Both the position numbers and the translations under genes were made by a program. A stretch of DNA of 64,000 nt from Euphorbia lathyris. Lineage: Eukaryota; Streptophyta; Magnoliopsida; Malpighiales; Euphorbiaceae. Numbering within the stretch: the stretch's first letter is position 1; each line of letters starts with the position of its first letter. The stretch spans positions 55,390,395-55,454,394 of the forward strand of contig NC_088912.1 of assembly GCF_963576675.1 (NCBI RefSeq), given 5' to 3'. Shown here piece by piece: positions 1 to 10,779 of the stretch. The notes under the pieces are model-generated. The model was not told the origin of the DNA. It did not search any database and saw only the letters and a program-made list of their open reading frames with translations.

Positions 1-640
1 ATCTTACTACTGGTAGACCTGATATCCAATTCTTAGTATGTTATTGTGCTAGATATCAATCTAACCCGAAGGAATCGCATTACATAGTTGTAAAACATAT
101 TCTTCGGTATTTGCAAAGTTCTATGAATGTAGGACTTTGGTATCCTAATAGCTCTGAGTTTACACTCCTGGGATATACTAATGTTGATAATGGACGAGAA
201 AGGCTAGAAAGAAAGATAACCTCTAGAGGATGCCATTTCCTTAGAAGCAGCTTAGTCTCATGGTTCAGTAAGAAGCAATCTTTAGTAGCTCTGTCAACAA
301 CAGAAGTTGAACACATTGCTGGTGGAAGCTGCATTGCCCATGTCCTCTAGGTGAAGGAGCATCTTGAGGATTATGGAGTCGAGTCCAAGACTATTGAAGT
401 TATGTGTGATGATAAAAGTGATATTGACTTATCTAAAAATCCAATCCAACACAGCACGATGAAGCATGCCAGTATAAGACACCATTTCATCAGAGATCGC
501 GTCCTAAAAGGAGAAATCAAGTTGATATATATAGCCTCTGAAGATCAATTGGCTGATATCTTCACAAAGCCTCTGGCTAGAGGATAATTCAGTATTTTGA
601 GAGAAGCAATTGGTATGTCTAACCCTCTTTAATAGCTATC
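1..640 (+). pseudogene. Ty1/copia RT C-terminus and RNase H fragment
   Basis: This is the 3' end of a Copia polyprotein; the start lies outside the window. Recognisable blocks in order are HYIVVKHILRYLQ (end of RT), the RNase H core near 170-330 with ALSTTEVEHIAGGS, then a DIRHHFIRD-like block (SIRHHFIRD) and the terminal signature LADIFTKPLARG. A TAG at 348-350 sits where the family has Trp, and a TAA at 585-587 sits where Gln is expected; the frame continues to a TAA near 630. The first catalytic Asp of RNase H (family pattern YSDAD) reads YTNVD, so the enzyme would be dead even without the stops. No LTR was recognised downstream. The family call is secure; the lineage within Copia is not. 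Confidence 0.85.
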
Positions 641-711
641 GATAAATGATTGCCATGTATGTATGCATCAAAAGATGTATTAAACTACTTTATACCACGA
701 TTACTATGTGT

Positions 712-1085
712 CACTACATCGATAACCCCTTAAGATGACGGTTCAAAACCGTCGTCCCAAAGACTATAAAATTGTCACGGGGCTCGCTGCTGTCTGATGC
801 CCCTTTATATGACAGTTGTGTTCTGTAATTTGCAATAACCTCACATGACATCAACATTTTGGTACACTGTCATTTTACATGTATTTCGATGACGACTTAT
901 TTATTATTCCCATCACCTATATGACCATTGAATGACAACCTACTAAACAAAAATGTCAAAAAAATATGGGAAATTGGCGTCTTAGTTACAATGATGACAT
1001 TTTTCATATTGATTTATGTCGTTGTAGCGCATTTCAGATGACATATATCTTAATCAATTATGTCAATGGATTTTTTCCTAGGTGA
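712..1085. mobile_element. CACTA-like transposon terminus (fragment)
   Basis: The block opens with CACTACA at 712-718, the hallmark start of CACTA (En/Spm) elements. About 20 bp inside is a hairpin built on GACGGTT and AACCGTC, then many TGACA/TGACG and complementary short motifs to about 1085, as expected of subterminal transposase-binding repeats. A matching TGTAGTG end and a 3-bp TSD were not found; GTTGTAGCGC near 1020 is at best a degenerate relic. No coding sequence is present. Confidence 0.45.
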
Positions 1086-1953
1086 TAGATTTTATTCATT
1101 ATTTGTCTTCCTATTGTTCTTTATATTATATTTTTTAATTCAATGTGACTTGCTTTCTTCTTTGCCTGGTATTTTCAATGAAATTTCTAGGTAATATTTA
1201 GATTGGCTTAGAAGCCAACTCATGTTTTTACCATAATAATGAAATGGACATACTAAATGAACATCAACTTTTATATATCAAAGATTTGAAATCAATTACA
1301 GAAACTATTGCTCATAATCTGTATGCACGAGTTTAATTCAATTTCTGAAACTAGCCAAGAACAAATAAAGCAACATAATCGATGTGAATTACATAAGGTT
1401 AATCTTCATTCCCCAAAAAAAGAAATCCCCAAATGTCTTGATATTTGCAAAAGCAATCATTAATTAGACAAATAATCTATATTTCCAAAGCAATTAAACC
1501 TGACACAATAGTACACTCCATTGTTTAATCTTCATCGTGACCTTTCACTTTTCCACCCTCAAAAACATTATAAATAGAATGTTGTTTTTACTTTGTGTTT
1601 TGCCCTAATCTTAGAAAAGTTCAGACAAAAAAGCATACCAGCAAATGTCTTCACTTGAACGTGTCCAAAGACGCATTTGGTTGGACTTGTGCCAACTCGC
1701 TCAAGAGTCACCAAGGTGCTTATCAGCTTTGAAGGTATCTCTATTTTCCTACTTATACAGTCTTCTTCTTCCTGTATTTCTTCTTATTTATGTTTGGTGC
1801 ATGCAGGTCCTCTAGATAGAGACTTGTTAAGATGGGCAATGAGGATAAAAGGCCCCTAATGCACCTCTTATGAAGGAGGTGTATTCAAAATCCACATCCA
1901 TTACCCTCTCCAGTTCCCATCTAGTCCTCCAATTGTAATAACACAAAGCTCAT
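1086..1953. other. AT-rich spacer, possible short exon relic
   Basis: No secure gene. An ATG at 1645 opens 30 codons (MSSLERVQRRIW...) ending in a plausible GT donor at 1735, and an AG acceptor precedes 1807. However, joining in frame gives an immediate TAG. This could be a relic of a host gene or chance; no family was recognised. Confidence 0.3.
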
Positions 1954-1963
1954 TAAGATAGTA

Positions 1964-3280
1964 GGGTAAATTTCACTAATGGTATACAACTTTTGCCCTA
2001 TTTCGCAATTTGATATACAAGCTTCAAGTTGTCTCACTAATATGTACGACCTTATAGGTGACCTCCCACTATGGTGTACAGCCGGTTAAAATGACCGGTC
2101 AACGTCTGATCAACGCGCCACATCATCATTTTTTAACTCTCAAAAAATTAAATTGCGGGACCACCAATTAAAATTACTTTTATACCCTTTTATTTTTCCC
2201 TAATTAAAAACTCATCTTTCTTCCTCCCCCAACTTCTCACTCTTCCACTATCTGTAGCTCTCCTCTCTCTCTCCTCTCTCAATAGTATATTCTGCCACAT
2301 ACAAATTCCACACATATCCAACCCAATTTCATCATCTGCTCTTTCCTTTCAATTTTCAAAGAAAGCAACTTGTGATCCGAACAAAACGATATTCAAATAG
2401 TAAATAGTAAATCACCTCAACAATCACCCACCATTGTCACCCACAGAAAACTGTCACCACTATCTTCTCAATTCATAGCAAAAGCTTCAATTACCATCAA
2501 CAATGGATTCCGCCTTCGACTCCTTCATCTCCGGCGGAGAAGATTCCGTGAATAACGAAACAAAATGCCCCTAATTTCGGCCCTTTCGACGATGAAAGTT
2601 TCACCGGTTACGACCCATCATTCCCTCCCCCAACCGTACAGGATGACGTTTTCTCCGGTAATACTCCACCACTGATATCTGGTGACTTCTCCGTTGATCC
2701 TTCTACCAATGTTGCTTCCCAAGCTGACGATTTCACTCAAAGTAAGAACCACATTCATCGGAATCGTACGGTTTTGGGATGCCGATGTCGAGTCATGAAT
2801 TAACAGAAATATAAAAAATTAATTTTTATTTGTTTTATATAAAAACAAAAATAAAAACTTAGAGATGAATAAAAAAATGCCTAAAATCTGTATGAAACCA
2901 AAAAATGGACATGAATTCTATGAAGAAATGTCTCCAGATCTCTTATATTTAGAGAGGGAGAGATGAGTTAGAGAGGGGGGAGAGGGATAGAGGGAAAGGA
3001 AAAAATGGAGAGAGAGTTGTATAAGGGTATTGTAGTAATTATTTTAGGAATAAAAGGTATTTTTGTAATTGTAGAAGGAGTGGATCCCACTTTTTAAATA
3101 AGTCGGATGAAAAAATGATGATGTGGCGCGTTGACCAGGCGTTCATCGGTCATTTTAACCAGTTGTACACCATAGTGGGAGATCAGCTATACAGTCGTAT
3201 ATATTAGTGAGACAAATTGAAGGTTGTACACCAAAGTATGAAATAGGACAAAGGTTTTACAATATTGGTGAAATTTACCC
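1964..3280. mobile_element. Mutator-like element with long TIRs (Pack-MULE candidate)
   Basis: Both ends begin GGGTAAATTTCAC and remain inverted copies of each other for at least about 185 bp (1964-2150 against 3095-3280, very roughly 80% identical by eye). The weaker similarity may reach 2200/3045. A perfect 10-bp direct repeat, TAAGATAGTA, flanks the element at 1954-1963 and 3281-3290. Long TIRs with a 9-11-bp TSD identify a Mutator-like element. It carries no transposase, so it is non-autonomous. The interior holds a CT-rich leader and a coding-like segment unrelated to transposition (see 2503-2741). The perfect TSD suggests fairly recent insertion, though TIR divergence says the family itself is old. 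Confidence 0.88.
2503..2741 (+). pseudogene. captured host exon, possibly clathrin light chain N-terminus
   Basis: Inside the MULE a CT-rich leader (about 2220-2500) precedes an ATG at 2503 that opens MDSAFDSFISGGEDS. A one-base frame change near 2565-2570 then gives a second run that includes PFDDESFTGYDPSFPPP and an acidic, Ser/Pro/Gly-rich tract, ending at a GTAAGA splice-donor-like site at 2742. This acidic, low-complexity style with FDD and GYDP blocks resembles my recollection of plant clathrin light chain N-termini, but no conserved domain is present to prove it. That it is a leader, first exon and donor of a host gene is more secure than the gene name. The frame break means it does not encode the parental protein. 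Confidence 0.4.
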
Positions 3281-3290
3281 TAAGATAGTA

Positions 3291-4315
3291 ATATCACTGT
3301 TTGAAATGAATGCCGCCTAGACCGCCTAGGCCCCGTTTAGGCGCTCGAAATAAAAAATTTGCCCCGATTTTCTATAATTAGTCCCTCTAGGCGTTTTATT
3401 GACTCCTGGGCGATTTTCAGTCCCTTGGGCTCTGCCTCATTCACTTCCTTTTATATTTGTTCCATGCACTTGAATAGGTATGCTGCAGCATGTGAGTTAT
3501 ATTGGTTGATGCGTGTTAGGAAAAGGTTGCCTATATAAGAAATTGTTAGGTATATTGTTTACCTCACTTTTTCTGTTCTTCTATTAAGTAAAAACAAATG
3601 AATAGGTATGAACTTCTTAAGCTTGTTTGTTTGTTTGTAAGGTAGCATATCTACCATTATGGTAACTTTGATGTTCTGTTATGACTTTAATAGGTATGAA
3701 CTAATTAGAATGCTCTAATTAGACTTGCATTGGATGTCTACTTCAAATCATGAAGTATATAAATTTGTAATTCAAAATAGGATTAAGTTGTGCATTACAC
3801 AAAATCTACAAAAAAACCTATATCCACATATTAGACAAAAGTTAAGCATCACACACTTGAAAACTAAGGGGAACTTAATCTTCGAGTTATGGAACTGCTT
3901 AATGCTCTCCCTCTTGCACATCATGCCCCTATTGCATGCTCTTCCCTCTATCTTTAGGCAGTTGCATCATATTTTGCCCTATTGCTGTTGTATTGCTCAA
4001 CAACTTCTTCATGCCCTGAAAATGGACCCTCAATGTAGGGCTCTATCATCATGGTTTATATATGCCACAACAGCTAACAAATGCATAGATAGATTAGACG
4101 AAAACATGGAATATAGATGTAGCAAAGAAATAGATAACAACTAGTGGCAAATCTAACCGTAACAGTGGGATGGGCATGGCGGGAAACAAGCTGGGGAAGA
4201 GAGATCATTCCTAAGGGACCAATATTAGGATGATAAATCCTAGTCCTGAAGCGAAACCGAGAATAGGAATAGGTTAATCAATGTATATAAATGGTATTAT
4301 ATGTAATATTACTCA
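3291..4315. other. spacer with GCCTAGGCG-rich hAT-like relic
   Basis: About 3318-3420 is rich in GCCTAGGCG/TAGGCG motifs typical of subterminal repeats of plant hAT elements, but no partner end or TSD was found. The remainder is AT-rich. An open frame at 3725-4144 has no recognisable motif or codon structure, and I do not call it a gene. Confidence 0.35.
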
Positions 4316-4649
4316 AGGTTGTAAAAAATGCTAAGCGCTAGTCGGGCGGACAAGGCCCTCGAGGATTAATCGGGGATTAGTCGGAGATTAATCGACGATT
4401 AATCGGATTTGTATTTTTTTATTTATTAATCAGCAAATTATTGTATAATTCAATTAAAATATGTATTATACTATCTAAAAACAATGATATAAAATTATTT
4501 AATATAGAAAAACACGTATATTTGTAACATATATCTTTAAAATTGTGCAAACATCAACATTTCAACAACAATATCATTGAAACAACTTCAAAGAAAATTA
4601 TAATAAAACAAAAAGTAAATTCACAATTAAAAATGGTTTTGTTCATTAT
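4316..4649. mobile_element. hAT-like terminus, truncated, plus AT-rich filler
   Basis: The sequence AAGGTTGTAAAAAATGC is followed by GCGCTAGTCGGGCGG and four spaced copies of GATTAATCGG-type motifs (4360-4410), a pattern seen at hAT ends in many dicots. The opposite end is absent. The run stops near the start of Athila-derived coding sequence, suggesting deletion or rearrangement at this junction. Confidence 0.35.
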
Positions 4650-4676
4650 TGTTTAGGGAGGTACAAACTTAAAAAT

Positions 4677-5369
4677 TTGCATATAAATTTAAAGTTTATG
4701 GATGAAATAACACAAATTCCTAACTATGGTAAATTTTTAAAAGATTTGATTTCTAAGAAAATCAGTTGGGAAGGAGTTTCATCCATATCGTTAACAGAAG
4801 ACTGTAGTTCAATAGTGTCAAGTAATTTGCCCACTAAACTCAAAGATCCTGGATGTTTCACCATCCCATGTAAGTTGGGAGACATTGAATTCCCAAGTTG
4901 TCTTTGTGATTTAGGAGCGAGCATTAACTTAATGTCATTGTCTATTTTTAAGAAATTAGGTTTAGAAGAAGATATCAAACGTACCAATATGGTTTTGCAA
5001 CTAGCGGATCAAACCACTAAGAAACCATATGGTATAATTGAAGACGTTTTAGTAAAGGTCGATAAATTCATTTTTCCTACCGACTTTGTTATACTAGACT
5101 TTGCAGATGACGTTAATTGTCCGCTAATCTTTGGTAGACCATTTATGAATACGGGACGTGCATTAGTCGATGTATCGGAAGGAAAAGTAGTTTTGAGAAA
5201 ATGTGAAGATAAGATTGAGTTTAATATGAACAAAGCAATGAAATACCCTATGGAAGAGTTAGTTTGTATGAAACTTGATTTGGTCGAAGAAGGTGTCAAT
5301 GATGTTATTCAAAGAGAAAAAGTAATAGAACCCATAGTGGGAGAAGAATTAGAAGATAAGGCTCCATAG
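4677..5369 (+). pseudogene. Athila gag C-terminus and aspartic protease
   Basis: The frame opens within the gag C-terminal block (LHINLKFMDEI, then NYGKFLKDLISKK) without a proper ATG. Upstream in frame is a stop, so gag is cut off here. The protease domain (roughly residues 65-170) shows CDLGASINLMSLSIFKKLG, the Athila variant of the catalytic D-S/T-G, then QLADQT, GIIEDVLVKVDKFIFPTDF and a GRPF flap-region motif. A TAG at 5367-5369 separates it from the RT frame, where the parent polyprotein would read on. It is a remnant, not a working gene. Confidence 0.85.
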
Positions 5370-6492
5370 CCTTTGATTCGAGAAGATGGACCAGTTCCGG
5401 CTTCAATTATAGAACCCCCTAAGTTAGAACTTAAAGAGTTACCAAACCATTTGAGGTATGCTTTCCTAGGCGAAGGCGATACTCTTCCTATAATTATCTC
5501 TAACAAGTTAACTGAAGAACAAGAAGAGAAATTGAAAGAGATTATTAGAAATAGGATAGGAAGTATGGGATGGCAAATTTCATACTTAAAAGGAATTAAT
5601 CCTAGTATTGTAATGCACAAAATTCACTTAGAAGAAGGTAAGCCACCTAAAGCGGATAGGCAAAGACGCCTAAATCCGAACATGAAGGAAGTAGTAAAAA
5701 ATGAGATTACTAAACTTCTAGACAATGGAATCATATATCCGATCTCGGATAGTGAATGGGTTAGTCCAATCCATTGTGTACCTAAAAAGGGAGGCATAAC
5801 TGTAGTAAGGAATGACGAAGGTGAATTAATACCTACGCGAACCACAACAGGTTGGAGGGTTTGTATAGATTATAGGAACCTAAACAAGGCAACCAGGAAA
5901 GATCATTTTCCTCTACCTTTCATTGATCAAATGATCGAAAGGATAGCCGGTCATGCATTCTATTGTTTCCTAGATGGTTATTCCGGATTCTTTCAAATTT
6001 ATATTTACCCGGATGACCAAGATAAAAACAACCTTCACATGTCCTTATGGAACCTTTGCATATAGGAGAATGCCCTTTGGTCTATGTAATGCACCCGCAA
6101 CGTTTCAACGTTGTATGACTGCAATATTTAACGATTTTATTGAAGATATCATGGAAGTTTTTATGGATGGTTTTTCAGTTTATGGAGATTCTTTTGATGC
6201 ATGTTTACAAAACTTAGATAAAGTGTTGTCTAGATGTGAAAAAACGAATTTAGTATTAAATTGGGAAAAATGTCATTTCATGGTAGACGAAGGAATAATT
6301 TTAGGTCATAAAATATCTGAAAAAGGATTAGAAGTGGATAGAGCAAAAACTTCAGTCATAGAGAAATTACCCCCACCAACTACTGTTAAGGAAGTGAGGT
6401 CGTTTTTAGGACATGCAGGTTTTTACATAAGGTTTATAAAGAACTTTTCTGTAATTTCCAAACCACTTACTAATTTGCTTATGAAGGATTGA
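5370..6492 (+). pseudogene. Athila reverse transcriptase, frameshifted, catalytic Asp lost
   Basis: RT blocks are well preserved: RRLNPNMKEVVKNEI, IIYPISDSEWVSPIHCVPKK, GWRVCIDYRNLNKATRKDHF, LPFIDQMIERIAGHAFYCFL, then PYGTFAYRRMPFGLCNAPAT. An extra A in the A-run near 6023-6028 shifts the frame in the middle of the palm. The active site that should read F-M-D-D reads FMDG at about 6163-6174, replacing the second metal-binding Asp. A TGA at 6490-6492 then stops the frame where Trp would fit. The lost Asp means this copy could not reverse-transcribe itself even if the frame were intact. Confidence 0.88.
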
Positions 6493-7000
6493 ACCTTTGA
6501 TTTTAATGAGGATTGTATAAAAGCTTTTAATACATTGAAAACCGCCTTAGTCAGTGCACCCATAATTGCTAAACCCGATTGGGATTTACCTTTCGAAATT
6601 ATGTGTGATGCAAGCGACTTAGCCGTAGGATGTGTATTAGGTCAAAGGAAGGATAAGAAACTTCATGTTATATATTATGCAAGTCACACATTATCCGGTG
6701 CACAGTTAAATTACACCACAATCGAAAAAGAAATGCTAGTGGTAGTTTTCGCATGTGATAAGTTTAGGTCGTACCTGTTAGGATCTAAAGTCATCATTTA
6801 TACCGATCACGCAGCTTTAAGGTATCTATTTGCTAAGAAAGATTTAAAACCGCGTCTTATTAGATGGGTCTTGTTATTACAAGAATTTGACATAGAAATT
6901 AAAGATAAAAAGGGAGTCGAAAACCTTGTCGCCGATCATCTATCAAGACTTGAAGATGAAAACGGACCTATCGGTGAAACCATCGGTATACGAGATGATT
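6493..7000 (+). pseudogene. Athila RNase H domain
   Basis: The frame continues after the TGA. Typical gypsy RNase H features are [19 protein letters not shown] (catalytic D), [20 protein letters not shown] (catalytic E), [13 protein letters not shown] (catalytic D) and the tether region ending VADHLSRL. No stop or shift is seen within this domain, so it is among the best-kept parts of the element. It is contiguous with the integrase frame. Confidence 0.85.
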
Positions 7001-8324
7001 TCCCCGATGAATATCTCAAACAAGTGAACAGTGTCACATCACCATGGTATGCGGATATGGCTAATTATCTCGCAACTCACGTTGTTCCAAAAGGATTAAA
7101 CTTCCACCAAAGGAAGAAATTCTTTTTAGAAATTAAAAGGTATTTTTGGGAAGATCCTTTCTTGTTCAGAACATGTGGTGATGGTATAATTAGGAGATGC
7201 GTTGGTGAGGATGAATATGAGTCTATAATGTCAGAATGCCATTCAAGCTCTTATGGAGGGCATAACGGCGTAAGTAAAACAGTAGCTAGGATATTAGAAT
7301 GTGGATTCTTTTGGCCTACATTATTTAAACATGTTCGTTCGTTTGTTATTCGGTGTGACAAATGTCAAAGAACCGGGAATTTAGGAAGGAAAGATGAGAT
7401 GCCTCTCACGAACATGTTGGAAGTTGAAGTCTTCGACGTGTGGGGAATCGATTTCATGGGTCATTTTCCCCCTTCTTTTGGTAAAACTTATATATTAGTA
7501 GCCGTAGATTATGTTTCAAAGTGGGTTGAAGCAATCGCAACCCCGACAAATGATTCTAAGGTAGTTATTAAGTTTCTCGGTGCAATATTTTGTCGATTTG
7601 GAGTCCCTAGAGTTATGATAAGTGATGGAGGTACCTATTTCATAAACCGAAGTTTTGAATCGCTTATGAAAAAATACGGAGTACACCACCGCGTATCTAC
7701 GCCATACCATCCTCAATCGAATGGTCAAGCGGAGATATCGAATAGAGAACTCAAATGGATATTAAAGAAAACAGTTTCGTCTTCAAGAAGAGACTGGGCA
7801 CACAAACTTAACAATGCGTTATGGGCATACCGTACTGCATTTGAAACACCTATAAGAATGACACCTTACCGACTCGTGTATGGAAAAGCTTGTCATTTAC
7901 CAGTAGAGTATAACATAAAGCATATTGGGCTATTAGAACCCTTAATTATGATTTGCAAAAAGCAGGAAAGAAGCGTTTGTTCGACTTAAACGAGTTGGAT
8001 GAATTACGCCATTTATCCTACGAAAATGCAAGGATATATAAGGAAAAAGTGAAAAAATGGCATGATGCCAAAATTAAGGTTAAAAGCTTTAATGTTGGGG
8101 ATAAAGTATTACTGTTTAATTCTCGATTAAGGTTATTCCTAGGAAAGCTTAGGTCTAGATGGTCTGGACCGTTCATAGTCGTTAAAACTTTCGACTATGG
8201 ATCCTTAGAGCTAGAAAATACAAAGGGCGATCGATTCAAAGTCAATGGTAATCGATGCAAAATTTATTATGAAGGCGCTCCAATTCAAGCAATTGAATCA
8301 GTGGATGTATTCTATGAAAATTAA
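7001..8324 (+). pseudogene. Athila integrase
   Basis: The N-terminal zinc-binding region shows [11 protein letters not shown] and CDKCQRTGN. The catalytic core has the D,D-35-E residues in [20 protein letters not shown] and [15 protein letters not shown] two-base insertion near 7920 breaks the frame shortly after the core; the C-terminal domain ([20 protein letters not shown], then the SH3-like GDKVLLFNSRLRLF and RWSGPFIV) continues in another frame from about 7953 to the TAA at 8322-8324. The length fits a complete integrase, but as it stands it is a pseudogene. Confidence 0.88.
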
Positions 8325-8946
8325 TTAATTAGTTTTTTTAATTTAATTTACATTTGTTTATTTTTATAATTTTATTTTTATTTGATTTTTAGTTTTTAGA
8401 TTTGTGTACAAACAAATTTTATTCAATAAAAATTCATTTAAGTCATGTTTTTAATTGATTTTCAGAAAATTTTAATGTGTTTAGTGAAATTTCAGGAATC
8501 TCAGTTGAGATTCCAGAAATCTCAATAGAGGTATCAAGTTTAGGTTTTTCAGGAATAGCTAGGAAGTTTCTGTTCGTACCAAGATTTTAAAATCTCTACC
8601 GAGACGAGCGGAAGACGGTTTCGACGTGCCTTTACCCAGGAGGGGTAAAGCGTGTCGCGACCGAGATTCCAAAATCTCGATCACGTCACGGTCGATATTT
8701 CGACCTGTCACCTTCGTTTTCTCCATTTCCCTTAAATCATTTGCTTAAATTCGGAAATTTTGTCAGTTTTTCACCCAAAAGGCACCAATTGACACCATTT
8801 CATTCTTAACATACACATTAATTCATTTTGTTCCACTATATATATTTCAGAGAAGATCAAAATTATTTTACTTACATTTTCATCTCTATCAGAATTCTGA
8901 TATTCTTCTCAATCTTTAAAAAAGTTACAGAACTTCTCTTCCAAAC
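8325..8946. other. Athila post-pol spacer with hairpin repeat
   Basis: This non-coding AT-rich leader sits between integrase and the first env-position ORF. From 8652 to about 8690 lies an imperfect inverted repeat built on GTGTCGCGACCGAGATT, a diverged copy of the perfect hairpin in the LTR. A weaker CTCAGTTGAGATT motif lies near 8505-8540. A CT/AT-rich leader leads to the ATG at 8947. Confidence 0.5.
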
Positions 8947-9887
8947 ATGACTACTTCTCTCAAATCTTCAAAGAAAAATGCTTCTGCACGTACCAAGCGT
9001 ACTGATATGTCAGAACGCTATGGAGCACCATTCCTAATTTATAACCATGATGAAGGCAGACGCTACTATCGATTCCGATACGCAATGTTCGTAGGGCTGA
9101 TGTATATGGACGAGTTCTTAAATGATGAACTTGGAATAAGCGAAGACATGGATCGCTATTTAAGGAATTTAGGATGGTCTAAATTCGCCTTCATGAAGTT
9201 TCCAATTATAGGAGACTGGGTTTTAGAGTTCCTCTGTACTATTCGCTTTGTGAATAAGCGACGTGTTCGTCTCAGTTATCATAGAGAAGGCAAGGCATAC
9301 ACATTTGGATACCCAGAACTTCATGCCTGGTTTGGTTCCCACACAGGGATACTGCACAATACCATCCTGGCAGAGATATGACATCTCAGGATATTTGGAG
9401 AATGCTAACTGGCTTTTGGAGATTCAATCCGAGTCTCGCCTACAACAAGTCTATCAACTCCAATTCCATGATGTACTTGCATAAATTCCTTTGCCATAGT
9501 TTGTTCGGACGTATTGGTAGCAGTGTCGTCCAAGACACAGACTTGTATGTGTTGGGAGACATCTTCCAAGGCAACACCATTAATTCCTCGAAAATATTGA
9601 TGGAGGGATTAGTTGCCGCATCACGATCAAAGGAAAGAAAGGTCGGGTTCGGGAAAATTATTTGTGGAATCATCCTTGGCACAAAAGGATCAGTTTCAGT
9701 TCTCTGGACTAATAAGGAACCATTCCCCGTCCTTGATTATGAATTCCTTGAAAGTGAGGAACTTGTCAAGCGAGTGTTTAGAGTCGGCCGTAGATTTCTT
9801 TCTCCAGAAGAAAGACAGATCTTCATGCAATCCAAGATCAATCGGGCTATAGCAAGGCGTATCCCAATTCACCGGGATGTCCTTTGA
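8947..9887 (+). pseudogene. Athila env-position ORF, copy A (one frameshift)
   Basis: The ATG at 8947 starts a basic N-terminus (MTTSLKSSKKNASARTKRTD), then YGAPFLIYNHDEGRRYYRF, LRNLGWSKFAFMKFP, VLEFLCTIRF and FGYPELHAWFG. The first frame stops at 9381; a one-base shift continues it as SQDIWRML, MMYLHKFLCHSLFG, FGKIICGIILGTKG, and ends at 9887. These blocks match those of copy B (10780-12018) in order, so the two are paralogues. In Athila elements this position carries a so-called env-like ORF, but I see no signal peptide or clear membrane span, so envelope function is not supported. The role is unknown. Confidence 0.65.
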
Positions 9888-10779
9888 TTTTATGTTGTTT
9901 TGTTTTGTTTAAATTGTAAATGTATGTAAATAGGTTTGTTTAAATTTCATGTATATATGTTTTCATTATTATTATTCATGTACATATGATTTTCCTTTAA
10001 TGAAATTTTCATGTTTTAATCTATGTTATTTGAATAAATGTATATTGAATTTATATTCATAAGTTTATAATGTTTATGTATATATCTGATTATAAATATT
10101 GATTAGAGAATTAATTTTAACATTAATGATTAATGAACATTCAAGATTTAAATTCATTTCACTTAAGGTATTAATGAACATTTATGATTCATTTAATTCA
10201 CTTAAGTCATTAATGGTTCATTATTTCAGTATTTATCAAGGTTAAACCTTTGGTTTTTCCCTTCATATAATGTTTTAATTGTGTTTTTTAAGTTACATGT
10301 ATTAATAAATTCATTAATGGGACATAATTGCAAGAAGAATAAGTTAATGCGGAGTTATTTTACGCGTTTTTCAGCCACCAGGTCATGAATCTCGGTAGGG
10401 ATTTCAGAATCCCTACGCGAACAGCGAAAAACAGGATTTCATGAGAAATACATCTCCCAAAAAAGCTCATGTCGTGACCTGTAGGGCGGGGATAGGCACG
10501 AAATTGGCACAATTTTTAACCTTTTCCTTCTCCTACACTAATTCCTAACACCTAAATTCATACCTATATATACCTATCCCTTACACAAACCTTACATCAC
10601 CTCAAATTTTCACCAATTATACACTCCAACCTCTTCCCAATACAAAGATTTTTTATCTTCCCAATATATTCACCCCTATTCATCATCTTCCTCCTTCATT
10701 GAAACCTTATTTTCATTCACAATCCTTTCATCTTTTCATATTCTCTCTACTTTCAAACATATTTTCAAGATCAAACACC
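9888..10779. other. spacer between the two env-position ORFs
   Basis: AT-rich, non-coding. It has several ATTAATGATTAATG-type short repeats (10110-10220) and a second diverged copy of the element's inverted motif around 10385-10425 (CTCGGTAGGGATTTC facing GAATCCCTACGCGA). It then becomes a CT-rich leader like the one before copy A, so the leader-plus-ORF unit looks duplicated as a whole. Confidence 0.4.

Noticed and set aside
3725..4144. 139-codon open frame
   Set aside because: No domain, no codon or splice structure and no upstream leader; its length is attainable by chance.
3300..4400. Pairing the GCCTAGGCG block at 3318 with the hAT-like end at 4316 as one element
   Set aside because: The motifs are not in inverted terminal arrangement, and no 8-bp TSD could be found.
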